Assembly: GCA_007570785.1 (NCBI GenBank)
Contig: ML662442.1
Span: forward strand, 34,085,909 to 34,149,908
Length of the DNA: 64,000 nucleotides
Direction of reading: 5' to 3'
Source of the DNA: Antilocapra americana
Lineage: Eukaryota; Chordata; Mammalia; Artiodactyla; Antilocapridae
Shown here one piece after another: positions 52,571 through 63,915 of the stretch. How positions within the stretch are numbered: the stretch's first letter is position 1; every line of letters begins with the position of its first letter. The position numbers were made by a program, and so were the translations under genes. The notes beneath the pieces were generated by a model. The model ran no database searches. It was not told where the DNA came from and worked only from the letters and a program-made list of their open reading frames with translations.

Positions 52571-53339
52571 ATATAAGAGGATGGCTAGTGCTGTTTTTCC
52601 AGTAGAAGAAGAGAAATGGAGAGTTGAAAACAAAAGTAGATTTGATAGATTAGATAGAAGTTGAGAAGTTCCCATATAATGACTACTATTTCTCAGGGAA
52701 GTAGGGGTAAAATTTATGGGATGAAAGTACAAGGTAAAGTGTAGCTAGCAGAGATTTGAGGGGAAAAGAGCAAGCTTAAAGCAGCGTGGGAAATGTTCAT
52801 GGTTAAGGAGTCCTGGTAGGTTCCCTGACAGCCACTTTGGAGAGCCCAGCGAGAGTAGTGATCACAGATATATGATTACAAACTGTCCAATTGTTACTTC
52901 TTACCTGTACCATGCAATGCTGAACCAAACTTGTTAAGTTGCATGCAAAGAGTAAATAGTTGAGTTCACCTAGGGATGGGGTTTTGCCAAGTAGATGCTA
53001 TAGAAAGGCAAAGGGCCATGGGAATTCTGGAGTATTGGTGAGAGAGAAGTAGTCAGAATGTTTAAAACATGAGGTCTCTGCAGGGTAATTATAGAAGTGA
53101 CGACTGGAGAGGGCTGTTGGGCAATGAAAAAGAGTTGTTGAGGACTGAAGGTTCTAATGACTTGCAGCACTCCTAAATTCAATATGTATTTGATAGCTAC
53201 TCAATTGAGAGTAAGGACATACAGATGGCTACTTCCAAGTCCAAACATCAAAGGTCACATGACTCCCACGCATATATCCCATTCCTCCGTTAACACCTCT
53301 GTTCCAACTGAAGGGATCAGTTTATTCAACCAGAATATG

Positions 53340-53470
53340 TCCCCCTGCCTCTGTACCTTTTGTCATAGCAGTATCCTGTATTAATACCTATTCCACTCCT
53401 TTTTGCCTATTCAAATCTTACCCATCTTTTAAGGCTTGGCTTTCCCTTTATTCACAGAACTTTGAACTGA
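53340..53470 (+). mobile_element. Possible L2 LINE 3' fragment
   Basis: 'ttttgcctattcaaatctta', 'cccatcttttaaggcttggc' resembles the L2 'ctactcatccttcaaggc' region. Weak. A MIR-like antisense scrap ('gacatttactgagcactgag') follows at about 53498-53570. Confidence 0.4.
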
Positions 53471-53619
53471 GGGAAAGCAAGGGGCAAAAGTGCCCTGACA
53501 TTTACTGAGCACTGAGTATCTTCTAGGAAATGTACATTTCACATGCAGTTCTAATTTAATTTGGAAACCTGAGTACTCAACTTCCCTTTAATTTTCCTTA
53601 ACCTTATTTTATATTGGCG

Positions 53620-54165
53620 AATAACCAATGAACAGTGTTGTGATAGTTTCAGGTGGACAGCAAAGGGACTCAGCCATATGTATACATGCATCCATTCTCC
53701 TCTAAATTCCCCTCCCATCCAGGCTGCTGCATAACATTGAGCAGTTTCCTGTGTTATACCATAGGACCTTGTTGGTTATCTATTTTAAATATAGCAGTAT
53801 GTACATGTCCATCCCAAACTCCCTAATTATCCCTTCCCCTCGTTCTTCCCCCCTCCCCTGCCCTGGCAACCATATGTTCATTCTCTAAGTCTGTGAGTGA
53901 GTCTGTTTCTGTTTTGTAGATAAATTCATGTATATTTATCTTTTCAGATCCTCATATAAGGGATGTCATATGATATTTTCCCTTCTCTGTCTGACTTACT
54001 TCACTCAGGAGGACAGTCTCTAGGTCCATCCATGTTGCTGCCAATGGCATTATTTCATTCTTCTTAATAGTTGAATAGTATTCTATTGTATATATGTACC
54101 ACATCTTTATCCATTCCTCTGTCGATGGGCATTTAGGTTGCATCCATGTCTTGGCTAGTTCCACT
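53620..54165 (-). mobile_element. L1 fossil, antisense: 3' UTR and ORF2 end
   Basis: 'tgatagtttcaggtggacag', 'gggactcagccatatgtata', 'tgctgcataacattgagcag', 'ccataggaccttgttggtta', 'gtctgtgagtgagtctgttt', 'gggatgtcatatgatatttt', 'tccatccatgttgctgccaa', 'ttgaatagtattctattgta' and 'catctttatccattcctctg' are reversed ruminant/mammalian L1. Confidence 0.92.
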
Positions 54166-54777
54166 TCCTTTTGAATGTGAGTTATCTATATTGTCTTTAA
54201 CATTATACGGCATTTCTCTATGTTTACTTGTTTTGAGAGATTTTTGTGTCTATGTTTCAACCTTAAATTGATAGTATTTTTTGATGACTTAATTATATTG
54301 TATTTTCTGTAGTCCCATTCATTCTGAAAGGTGCATTGCAGGCATAAATTCTTACTTGATTAGGAATATGAAAATGCAGATAATACACTAAAGAATATAG
54401 AAAAAGGAAAAGAAATATGAGTGCCAAACATTATCCCTTGTAAATGCATGATATGTGATGGGAATTGGGAAAAATTTGAGAAATACTGCCCTAGTGTTCA
54501 AAATATGAATATACTTTCTAAAAATGGATAATTTACTATTTCAATAGATTCAGATCTGATGCATTTATAATAGAATGTCTTGTAGCCAATTCTCCATGAC
54601 TATTTCATTTGAAAAGCAGCCTAATGTGATATAATGGGTAGAGACATGGATTTCTTTTAATCCATTGTGTTTCCATGTATTTACATCAGCTGATAATTCA
54701 AGAAAATAAAATTCAGTCTTTGACCTATATTGAAAAATGAGCACTTTATAATTTGGATAGTTGCACATTAAAATATC
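54166..54777. other. Unassigned AT-rich sequence
   Basis: No exon recognised. A weak MIR-like head ('atataatgggtagagacatg') occurs at about 54630. Confidence 0.35.
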
Positions 54778-55795
54778 TGAAATCCAAAATATATAAAGAA
54801 CTCACACAACTCAATAGCAAAGCAAAAACAATCTGATTAAAAAATGGGCAGAGGACCTAAATAGATATTTTCCAAAGAAGCTATACAGATGGCCAATAGT
54901 TCCATGAAAAGTTGTCCAACATAACAAACAATTAGGGAAATATAAATCAAAACTACAGTGAGATATTACATCAGATCTGATAGAATGGCTATTATCAAAG
55001 ACAAAAAAAATAGCAAAGTTGGTTAGGATGTGGAAAAATGGGAACCCACATGTACTGTTGGTAGAAATGTAAATTGGTGCAGCCATTATGGAAAACAGTA
55101 CAGAGGTTTTTCCCAAAATTAAAAGCTATACTATGCGATCCAGCATTTCCACTTCTGGTTAATTATCTGAAAAAGATGAAAAGAAAAAACACTTAATTTT
55201 AAAGGTATATCCACCCCCTTATTCACTGCAACATTATTTACAATAGCCAATATATGGAAACAAACTAAGTGTCCAAAGGTAGATCGATATCATGTCATCT
55301 TTATCCATTCATCTACCTATCTATAATGAAGTATTACTCAGCCATAAAAAGAATGAAATCTTGCCATTTGCATCACCATTAATGGACTTAGAGGATAATG
55401 TACTCTGAAATAATATGCCTTCAGACAGAAAAAGACAAATACCATATGATATCACTTGTATGTGGAATCTAAAAAGTAAAACAGAAACAGACTCACAGAT
55501 ACAGGGAACAAAGCAGTGGTTGCTGGAAGGCAGGTGGGTGGAAGGACAGGCAAAACGGGTGAAACGGGTTAACAGGCACGAATTTTCAGTCCTAAAATAA
55601 GTAACAGGGCTGCAATGTATATTGGAAGAAACACAGTCAATAATATTGTAATAACTTTGGTGACTAGACTTATTGTGGTGATCATTTCACAATGTATAAA
55701 AATATTTAATCTCTGTTACATATGTAACATATCTGTTACAGATATGAAATGAATACAATATTGTATGTCAATTATAATTTACAAACTTTATTATT
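54778..55795 (+). mobile_element. L1 fossil, sense: ORF2 end and 3' UTR
   Basis: 'aactcacacaactcaatagc', 'tgggcagaggacctaaatag', 'ttccaaagaagctatacaga', 'ggaacccacatgtactgttg', 'attggtgcagccattatgga', 'tatgaagtattactcagcca'-like text, 'taccatatgatatcacttgt' and 'acaatattgtatgtcaatta' are the L1 ORF2-to-3'-UTR order (L1MA-like). Stops and small indels interrupt it. No TSD seen. Confidence 0.92.
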
Positions 55796-56699
55796 TAGAA
55801 AAGTAGCATTAAAGTGAGCTAAGATTTTAAAAGACTTGGCCCATATGAAAAATAGGTGTTTAACAAAGAAAATAGTGGTGTTTATATGTCAGAGATGAAA
55901 GCAAATAGTTCACATTTTGGTGGCAGCAGAGTAGTTTTATGAAGTTAAAGCACTGGAATTAATTCTTTAAAGAAATTTTGTAGCATTTCATTGAGAAATG
56001 GCTATGAAATATTCTTTAATGAACCATCAAAATTTCTTCTCTTCCTTTTCCAAATTCTCCTCCTACTTCATTTTTAGGAGGTTTATAGTATTTTTATATT
56101 CAAAAGCTAAGCTTCATTTAAAGGCTTTGCCAACATGATGTTCATTTCATAAACAAATTCATTCAAGCATAGACAAGTTATACATGTCTGAGTTTCTTCA
56201 GAAAGCTTTTGCAGGAACCAGCAATAGCACTGGAGTTTCCTATTTGCAAATGAGGCAACTATTTTAAAGTATCATATGCTATATATTTAGTGAGCAAAGG
56301 CTGTCAAACTTGTTATACAAAGTTGAATGGATCAGTTTTTCTTTGCTTTTTACAGTATTACCAGCACATTCTACCTGGAGATCATCATTTTCTTCATTAA
56401 CCTCAAATTTACTAAAAGGAATGTTCATTTTTAGTGAAAATTTATAAAATATTTCAGTATTTTACATTCTTAGCAGTTTATTGCCATGCAAAAGGAAGAA
56501 ACTTTTTAAATTGTAAATTTACAGTGACATATATAATATTGAAATAACAAAGCCTAGGCCATTTTGTAATTCATATGTAACTATAGTGTTCTTATCCCTG
56601 GGTACACCATAAGAGTAGAGTCTATAGAAGCTTCCAGAACATAATGCCTTATATTAGTAAAACAAATATAATAGCATATTTTATATGGTGTTTTTTCTT
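55796..56699. other. Unassigned AT-rich sequence
   Basis: No repeat family or exon recognised. Confidence 0.4.
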
Positions 56700-57245
56700 T
56701 CTAAACAAAGTGTTTTTCCTTATTATAGTAGAAATATGTGCACATTATAGAAAAATTAAAAAATGAACACACAAATAGAAGAAAAAGAAAATATTGATAT
56801 ATTACTCTGACTTAAACTCTAGACACTGTGAGTTTAGTTTCATACCATCTTCCTCCCCATGTGAATGTGTATGGCTCATATACACAAAATTTCTATTCAC
56901 TTATACACTTACTAATTATATTTTACATACCAGAATGTACCAATAGTTATGTTTTTTATTTTACAACATTACTTTAAACAGCTGTATAGTACTCTACTAG
57001 GTAGGTATATTCTAATTTTTAAAATCAGTTTCTATTGGACAGTTGATTGTTTCTAACATTTTGTTGTTATAATCAACACATGAGTAAATATCCTTTTGCA
57101 TACATCTTTCTACTCTTTCTTAATTATTTCCGGGAGGCTAAATTTCCAGAAGAGGAATCATCAGCCATAGTTCTGAGCGTTTTTAAGTCTGATAATTACT
57201 GCCAAATTGCTCCCCACGGTCTTATTCTCTGACCAAATACATTTG
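56700..57245 (-). mobile_element. L1M-type 3'-UTR fossil, antisense
   Basis: 'cacattatagaaaaattaaa', 'taccatcttcctccccatgt', 'gtatagtactctactaggta', 'tgttgttataatcaacacat', 'ttccagaagaggaatcatca' and 'ctgataattactgccaaatt' then 'gctcccc' follow the reversed 3' UTR of old L1 elements. The 176-codon minus-strand frame starting at 57691 ends in it and is therefore not a gene. Confidence 0.75.
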
Positions 57246-57311
57246 AGAATGTTTTTTTCCTCTAATAGAAATTCAACTACTAATTTGCATTGTCTCGTTC
57301 TGACTCTTGTA

Positions 57312-57395
57312 ATTATGAGGTAGGCAGAACAGATGATGAGGAATGATCTCACATCTAGTAAGAAACAAGATGGGGAGTCAAGTTTTCTGACTTGC
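57312..57395 (-). mobile_element. MIR SINE fragment, antisense
   Basis: 'attatgaggtaggcagaaca', 'gatgatgaggaatgatctca', 'catctagtaagaaacaagat' and 'ggggagtcaagttttctgac' follow antisense MIR order. Confidence 0.55.
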
Positions 57396-58150
57396 CATGC
57401 CATGTATTTCTTTTGTATCACATATTTCTCACTGTTACGCTGTTGATGATGGCAATTCCAACTGAACTGCCAGGAAAGAACCTTGAGCAGGAATTCTTGC
57501 ACGCTGCAGCCTGACTCATGTCTGTGTTGCTGGCAGTGCCCTGGCCTCCAGCCATTGGACTGTGGGTGGCACAGTTCTTGTGATTCTGAGAAAAAGGCGA
57601 TGTTGTCACCCTGCCTGTCCAGGCCAGCTCTGAAGCCAATGGGAAAAGGAGGAGAAAAGGAGGAGGCATAGAGGCAGTGGAGGGTGACCAAATTATAGAC
57701 CTTGTAACAGCATGTCCCTAAGATCTTTTGAGTTTTGCTCTGTGTTATAAGTGAAAGAATCCAGGCTATCTATCTGACCATAATATTTTAAATTAGGGAG
57801 TTTATTTTTTATAATTTTTTAATTGTAAGATTGATACAAATAGGGTTCTGCCTTTGTTTTCATTTATACAAACAAGTCAAGGATCCAAGTTCTCATAAGT
57901 GAAACAAAGGAGGTGGTGAAGGGAAAAAATTCTCTTTTGGATAGAAAGACATTAAAGTGGGACTTTTAAACTTTTGTTGTTTGTACAGTATGGTTTAGTA
58001 AGTTTAAAGAAATTAAAAAAAACAGTAATGTGTTTAATCATGTAGTTGTTTGCAAAGTTCTAAAAAGTATTTGGCTATAGAATTATGCTAGAAAACTGTT
58101 GTGCAAAAGTGCAAGCAACATTTGTTAGGGGCTAGTAAACCAGCCACCAA
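57396..58150. other. Unassigned sequence, GC-moderate at left
   Basis: 57420-57690 is GC-richer, with open frames on both strands but no known domain. The rest is AT-rich. Confidence 0.4.
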
Positions 58151-58371
58151 GTCTTCCCTGGTGGCTCAGGCAGTAAAAAAAAAAAAATCTGCCGGCAATG
58201 CAGGACGCCTGGGTTTGATCCCTGGTTCGGGAAGATCCCCTGGAGAAAGGAATGGCTACCTACTCCAGTAGTCTTCCCTGGAGAATTCCATGGACAAAGG
58301 GGCCTGGTTGGCTACAGTCTATCGGGTCATAAAGGGTTGGACACGACTGAGTGATTAACACTTGGCTTTCA
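58151..58371 (+). mobile_element. Bov-tA SINE with internal A13 run in the head
   Basis: 'gtcttccctggtggctcagg', then 'cagt' followed by 13 A's (58175-58187) where other copies have 'aaag', then 'tctgccggcaatgcaggacg'. The body ends 'acacgactgagtgattaaca'. The A expansion is inside the pol III promoter region. Confidence 0.95.
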
Positions 58372-58489
58372 CAACCCGTATATGTTAGTAGGTGTTGTAT
58401 GGTTAGTAAGGTGAAATAGTTAAGAGGCTCTGTTCTCAAGAGCCATCTTGTAGTGGCAGGATTGCCATGAGGAAGACTACCCCAGGAAG

Positions 58490-58640
58490 CTTTCCTACCT
58501 GTTAATCTGTTCTCTCATCACTCAACCTACTTTATAAATTGACTTCAAGTCTATTTCCTTATCTGTTATACCCATCAGACTATGAGTCCCTTGAGGACAG
58601 GAATTGTGCTCCAATATTTACTGTGCTCACCATGAGAGAC
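58490..58640 (+). mobile_element. L2 LINE 3'-end fossil
   Basis: 'ctcatcactcaacctacttt', 'cagactatgagtcccttgag' and 'gacaggaattgtgctccaat' match the L2 'gactgtgagctccttgaggg' terminus. Confidence 0.65.
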
Positions 58641-58779
58641 TGTATAGGAGAGGGGTAATAGAACAAAATAATAGCAGAGGAAACATAGCTTTGTAATTTA
58701 CCATTTTGGGGAAGGAGTTATTCTTTGATTATTATGCTCACTATTCTCAAACATTGGGCTATACTTTTCAAATTAAGGT

Positions 58780-58890
58780 AAGTTAACATATTATCAAATT
58801 TTAGTTTTTATTAATTTTGCAAACCTAGGCAAATCGTTCATATCCTTAATTTTTCTCATCTACAAAGTAAAGGTGTTAGACCAGACCAAT
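58780..58890 (+). mobile_element. MIR SINE fragment
   Basis: 'aacctaggcaaatcgttcat', 'atccttaatttttctcatct' and 'acaaagtaaaggtgttagac' follow MIR order. Confidence 0.55.
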
Positions 58891-59866
58891 AATTCTCAAC
58901 TGATGTTGGGGAATCCTATCTCAGTATTCAGAGATAGGGTAGAACACATCAGAATCTTAGGATATTTGTGGTTTGAAAAAACACACTCAATATCATTGTA
59001 TAATTTTAAATTTGTAAAATGAAAAGAACGGTCCTATTTTTGTAATGTTAAGCAATAGAAAAAATTGTCCTAGAAAACGTTGACCTCCAGGTTTTTCAGA
59101 GGTTGTGGGCTAACTTTTCTTAGGAGGTTGTATAAAAACCTTTAAGGTAGGTGTGGGAAGGATCATAGTTATATTCTTTATGGTTTTCAATGAGTTCAAT
59201 AAAGTTAAAATACACTGCACTAATTCCAAGAAGCTCCAATCACCTAAGATTTAATCATGGCTGACAATTAAATCTTAGTTTTCTTTGCATGTGTTGGAAA
59301 AGTTCAGTCACCCTTTTTTTTTAAAAAACTTATTTTGAAGAGAGGCAAAAACCATAGATCATATTAAAACTAGGCTCAGAAAGATAAAGAAGAAAAGAAA
59401 ACCAGTCAGACTGAGTTATTGAAGCACTGATGTGTAGAAGTGCTTCCTTCTTGGACTTGCCTATGTGATCAAGGACAGGCTGATAGTTTAGTTTAATTGT
59501 AGCTCAGAAGACTGAAACCCAGCACAGCATGTTTGGGTGACAGGGTGCTGTATTTTTAAGAGACGAGAGGCTGTGTTCTCAGAGTGCTTAGGGTCTTTAT
59601 TTGAAGAAAAAAAAATTTTTAAGGGTTAAATACTTGCTACTTAGCATCTGAATGACTTCCTCTTACAATAAAGTACTTTCTGGTCAAAATTGACATGGTT
59701 TTCATATGTCTTTCTGGTCATGAGTATCCACATCACAGCAAAAGTATAAAGTGATTTAAAATGCCCGGTCCAAACCAAAAAGAGATTGAAATGTCACCCC
59801 ATTAAAGGAGTTAATACAAAAGTCAGTTCTTGCAAGCTCCTCTTCTCAGTGGCTCTCTTCATACGG
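58891..59866. other. Unassigned AT-rich sequence
   Basis: No repeat family or exon recognised. Confidence 0.4.
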
Positions 59867-60108
59867 CTAGTGATGGAGTTGTTGTTTTGTTGTTATTTAG
59901 TCACTAAGTCGTGTCTGACTCTTTATGACCTCTTGTACTGTAGCCCACCAGGCTCCTCTGTCCATGGAACTTCCCAGGCAAGATACTGGAGTTGGTTGCC
60001 ATTTCCTACCCTAGGGGATCTTCCTGACCCAGGGATTGAACCTACATCTCCTGCATTGGCAGGCGGATTCTTTACCACTGAGCCACCAGGGAAGCCCTAG
60101 TGATGGAG
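59867..60108 (-). mobile_element. Bov-tA SINE, antisense, with 12-bp TSD
   Basis: Body 'gttatttagtcactaagtcg', 'tcttgtactgtagcccacca', head 'atctcctgcattggcaggcg', 'ccactgagccaccagggaag'. A perfect ctagtgatggag duplication lies at 59867-59878 and 60097-60108. Confidence 0.97.
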
Positions 60109-61084
60109 ACAGCTGTGCTACTTATCCTTTGAGACTTTTGGAGCCTAGTCCACGCCCTTTAGCTCCTTTGAGCCACATTCCTGTGGTCCCAGGAGTCAAC
60201 AGCATCCTGACATCTTCAGTTACAGGCCAACCTGGGCTACTTTCACCCTCCATTTTTCCAGTGAGAATCCATTTGTCCCATCTTGTGATATTTCAAGATC
60301 TGATTCTAAATTGCATAGGTTTGACTAAGTTAGGGCATTGTTCAGTTTGGGGGCAGTAGATTTAGAGAAGCATTCTTAAAATTTGACTCTTTGACCTAAA
60401 TCTTTAAGTACCTCTGTCAGTTTGGGTCTTCTGAAAAGCAGGCATCAAGCAAGAGATTTGGGAGGAAAACGTCATGAAGGAAAAAAGAGAAGGAGCACGA
60501 GTAGGCCAAGAAGAGCCTTGAGACCCTGATGCAGGTCTGTGAAAGGAGAGGAAGGGAGTCTTGGGTTGGAAGGAGCCTCAGACCACAATGCAGTTCTGAG
60601 AAAGTCTCAGCCAGGCCTGTGGGGATCCCTGAGCTCAAGGGTCCCGTTAGAGGAGTCCTGTGTCAGGAGAAGTGGCCCGGGCCCACTGTTGCCACCATGC
60701 TCTGTCATTGCCTGGGGGCAGTCAGTGGGAAGCATGCTCTGCATCTAAAACTGTCACAGCTTAAAGGTGTCCATCAGCTGTGTTCCCTGCAGGAGATCCT
60801 CTGAAAGGGAGAGTTGAAAGAGGTACCTCTACAGCCACTAAAGTACCCAAAAGTGGCACCTGAGATCCCAGGATCCTCAGCAGAACTTTCTGAAGGCTAT
60901 TAGCATTATTCCTCCAGCTCTCCACTCCCATCTCCTGCCTGACTCATGGAGATTCCTTCCATTCCTAGACCCTCTTTCAAGTACTGATAGGGAAGCTACA
61001 CCTCTGGAGGCGCACTTTTATTGGTTTTTATTGCCTGGCCAGTAAAACCAGCCATTAAAAAAAAAAATCCTGATGCCATGAATA
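60109..61084. other. Unassigned sequence
   Basis: 60410-60810 is GC-richer, with overlapping short frames and no known domain. It may hide an unrecognised repeat. A 10-A run lies near 61057. Confidence 0.4.
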
Positions 61085-61185
61085 TTTCCATGATGGAATT
61101 CCCAGCACTGTGTTAAATACAGAGGACTCAGGATAAATAACACACCTCAAAGGACTCATACCCTAGAGAGGGTTATGCACAAATT
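61085..61185 (-). mobile_element. L2 LINE 3'-end fossil, antisense
   Basis: 'cagcactgtgttaaatacag', 'aggactcaggataaataaca' and 'aaaggactcataccctagag' match the reversed L2 terminus. Confidence 0.6.
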
Positions 61186-61554
61186 AGCATAGATTTTAAT
61201 AATGTGATAAATAGAGGACTAGACTGAACATAGAAGAGAACTATCTTGACCAGCCTGGGCAAAGTCTGAACAGAGTCTCCAAGAGCAAATACCACTTACT
61301 CAGGCAGAAAAGGTGGTCAGAGGCAAGTCTAGGCAGAGGCAACAAAGTATGAGGAACAGATTATAAGAAACGGGGTGTTCCTGGAGGATAAAGGGGAAGG
61401 TTTATGAGGTAGGCAGGATCCCGATTTATGCTTGGGAATTTGTACTTGATTATGATAGCCATGGTCACCTGTGTGTTTTACAAGTGTGGCAGAGGATTTG
61501 GGTGCAAAGAGAACAGTAGGAAGCCACTGCCTGCCAACTATGTATTTCCATCCT
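61186..61554. other. Unassigned sequence
   Basis: No exon recognised. It may be further diverged antisense L2 ('gtgtggcagaggatttgggt'), but I cannot align it with confidence. Confidence 0.35.
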
Positions 61555-61795
61555 TTTAAGGACAGGTGTCCTGGGGAAAGATTGCCTGCCTTACATTCAA
61601 AAGACGTGGGTTCTAATCTCTGTGTCATAGTTTACCATAGTTAGGCAAGTGCTATAGTTCTAGAAATGGAAGTTTGTTACTTATAAACTGGAAATTGTGA
61701 TACTTGCCCTGACCCCAATTGAGCTGTTGTGAAGATCAAATGAGTTGAGACAGGACTTTCTGAAGGCACTTTGCAGGCTTTTCAGCACTGTAAAA
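61555..61795 (+). mobile_element. MIR SINE fossil
   Basis: 'aaaagacgtgggttctaatc', 'gttacttataaactggaaat', 'gagctgttgtgaagatcaaa' and 'tgagttgagacaggactttc' then 'gaaggcactttgcag' follow MIR order. Confidence 0.65.
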
Positions 61796-62490
61796 ATTAA
61801 GGGGTTGTTCTTACGTGCTGCTCAGGAAATAACAGGCACCTGGGAAAACCCACAGAGTGTGGTTTTGTAAGAAGTTGCTCAGCCTCCAAGGGAGAAAATG
61901 CTTGGCTTAAGGTTGGCCAAGAGGAACATGTCTGGGAAATTACGACATGAGGTAAAGCAAATGGGGCTTTCTGTTTCATTTTTGGAAATTACTGTTTCTT
62001 GTCATTCTCATTGTTTACTCTTCCTCACCATGGGTGGTTCTGAAGTGAGAGCAAGTTGGGGTGGGGAATATTAATAAAGAAAAGATGGTTAAAATTTGCT
62101 TGATGTAGCAAATAGAAACTGAACCATTTCAATGTGGGAAAGATCGTAAGCTAGACCTTGGATATTTGAATGTGTAATGTGTAGGGATGGAAAACAAATT
62201 CAGCTTTATCAGAAAACTCTCTGACTTTTCAGGAGTCTCAAGGGGTCCCCATCCTCTTATACTCCCAGATAGAAATAGCAGTAGAGTATCAAATAAATAA
62301 AACTTACCCTAACACTTCTCTCCTGAAAAAATAAAAATTCTTTCTCTTATTAGCTCTCTTTTGTTGACAGCTTGTTAGATTCTCACCAAACAAACAAAAA
62401 ACTCCACTGTCATCAGCATATTTGCTGTTGGTGAGATTCAGTGGCCAGGCCTTTGAAATATATTATCAATGTATATCCCTATAAATATAT
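61796..62490. other. Unassigned sequence
   Basis: No repeat family or exon recognised. Confidence 0.4.
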
Positions 62491-62558
62491 TATTGGGTTG
62501 TCCAAAAAGTTCATTCAGATTTCCTGTAAGATCTTACAGGATCTTTTAGCTCAACCCA
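62491..62558. mobile_element. Short mariner-derived hairpin element
   Basis: The left end 'tattgggttgtccaaaaagt' is the ruminant mariner terminal repeat wording. The right end 'cttttagctcaaccca' is its diverged inverse. The centre is a perfect 20-bp palindrome, tcctgtaagatcttacagga (62522-62541). It has no transposase and is a MITE-like deletion derivative. The family resembles the source of bovine miR-2284/2285 hairpins. Confidence 0.8.
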
Positions 62559-63060
62559 TCACCAGTACATGTATAAAGGTTTGGAAAAATCTCTATTTAA
62601 ACAATCCTACTTTAAAAATCTCTATTTAAATAATCCTGTAATACCACTAATCTCTTAAAAGAGTTGTCTGTTCTATGAAAAAACTTTTTTTTGATAGAGG
62701 AAGCCACAAGAATATTTGCATGTGAATTGAGATAATTAGTTGATTCCTATAGCAAACTTTCAGGCAAAAATGTTGATTACTCTTTCTTGAATAGTCATAC
62801 TATAGGTTGGTCATTACCAACTTAAAACAAAACAAAAAAAACTAAGAGACTTTAACTTGTATGACCCATGAGAGACGTTTTGGAAAAGAATTGCCCGAAG
62901 GACTGGGTGGCTGAGTTAGAGATTGATTCATTTGATGCCAACATCAGCCACTTTTGACTTTCTTTTACTAATGTTTAGAGGGTAGAAAGCTAAAAATCAT
63001 ATCCCTCAAAAACCCTTGGAGTTAAACTTTGGGGAGCGACCTGGGCTTAGTCATACAAAT
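62559..63060. other. Unassigned AT-rich sequence
   Basis: No repeat family or exon recognised. Confidence 0.4.
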
Positions 63061-63915
63061 GCAAGTGTTAATTTTCTATTGCTATGTAACAAATCATACA
63101 GATTGAATGGCTTAAAATAGCATCATATGTTGGCTTATAGTTTCTTCAGTTCACAAGTATGGGCATGGGATAGCTGAAGCCTCTGCTCAGAGTTTCATAA
63201 GGTTGAAATCATGATAACAGCCAGGGCTTCGCTTTCAGAGGTCTCGTCCAAGCCCACTGGTTGTTAGCAGAATGCAGAATTCAACTGCTTATAGCTGTAA
63301 GAGATCCTTGTTTTCTTCCAGGCCATCAATCAGGGGTCATTCTGGGTTCCTAGAGGTTTCTTGCATTCTTTCCATGTGGCTATCTCCATAGCATGGCAGT
63401 TTGCTCTTCAGGGTGAATAGGACAGTGTCTCTGACTTTGAATTTCTGATTTGATTTAAGGGTTCACTTAATTAGGTCAGGCCCACCCAGAATAGTGGCTC
63501 AGATGGTAAAGAATCTGCCTGCAATGCGAGAGACCTGGGATCTGTCCCTGGATTAGGAGGATCCCCTGGAGAAGGGAATGGCAGCTCACTCCAATATTCT
63601 TGCCTGGAGAATCCCACGGACAGAGGAGCCCAGCGGACTACAGTCCATGGGGTTGCAAAGATTTGGACATGACTGAGCAACTAACACTTTCACCACTTCC
63701 TGGTGGTATTTCACCAGGATAATACCACCTTTTGATTAACTGACAGTCAACTGACTGGAGACCTTAATTACATTTACAAAATCCCTTTTTTTCCCCATAA
63801 TAGAACACAATCATGGAAATGATAGCCCATTGTATTCACAAGTCCTGCTCACATTCAGTAGCGTCTGGTACAGCAGGAGCAAGAATCTTGGGGACCGTCT
63901 CAGAATTCTGCCTAC
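63061..63915 (-). mobile_element. MLT1-like LTR fossil, antisense, split by a Bov-tA
   Basis: Left part: 'ttctattgctatgtaacaaa', 'tggcttaaaatagcatcata', 'gggatagctgaagcctctgc', 'gtcattctgggttcctagag'-type text, 'taggtcaggcccacccagaa'. Right part after the SINE: 'aggataataccaccttttga', 'ttaactgacagtcaactgac', 'ccttaattacatttacaaaa', 'gtattcacaagtcctgctca' and 'ccgtctcagaattctgccta'. Together they give an MLT1-like LTR order in reverse. Non-coding. Confidence 0.65.
63493..63692 (+). mobile_element. Bov-tA SINE inserted in the LTR
   Basis: Slightly head-truncated ('gtggctcagatggtaaagaa'), body 'ccaatattcttgcctggaga', end 'gacatgactgagcaactaac'. LTR text stops at 'cccagaata' and resumes at 'ccaggataatacc', an approximate TSD. 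Confidence 0.95.

Larger units (their letters stand above)
47060..52870 (-). mobile_element. L2 LINE fossil, antisense, dissected by later insertions
   Basis: Reversed L2 text appears in order in several pieces. 47060-47136: terminus ('tcattcattcattcaacagt'). 47473-47625: 'ttctgcgcttatgaaaaatg'. 49212-49796: 'gatggggtggtcagaggaat', 'ggggccagctcacagaggcc', 'aacacaggaatgacatgatc', 'caggtttttggccaaactgg'. 51370-51862: 'gacttcagtttggagcctat', 'aatatccgcatggagacaca'. 51912-52359: 'gtgaactgtggtgtcaaatg', 'ctgaaggaaaggcaagtgag'. 52571-52870: 'ccatataatgactactattt', 'gcagagatttgaggggaaaa'. Gaps are filled by hAT, Bov-tA, BovB, CHR-2, MER5 and unassigned sequence. This relies on my memory of L2 and should be aligned to the consensus. 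Confidence 0.65.

Noticed and set aside
57161..57691. 176-codon minus-strand frame
   Set aside because: Its C-terminal part lies in an old L1 3' UTR and a MIR, and no domain is visible. Chance frame.
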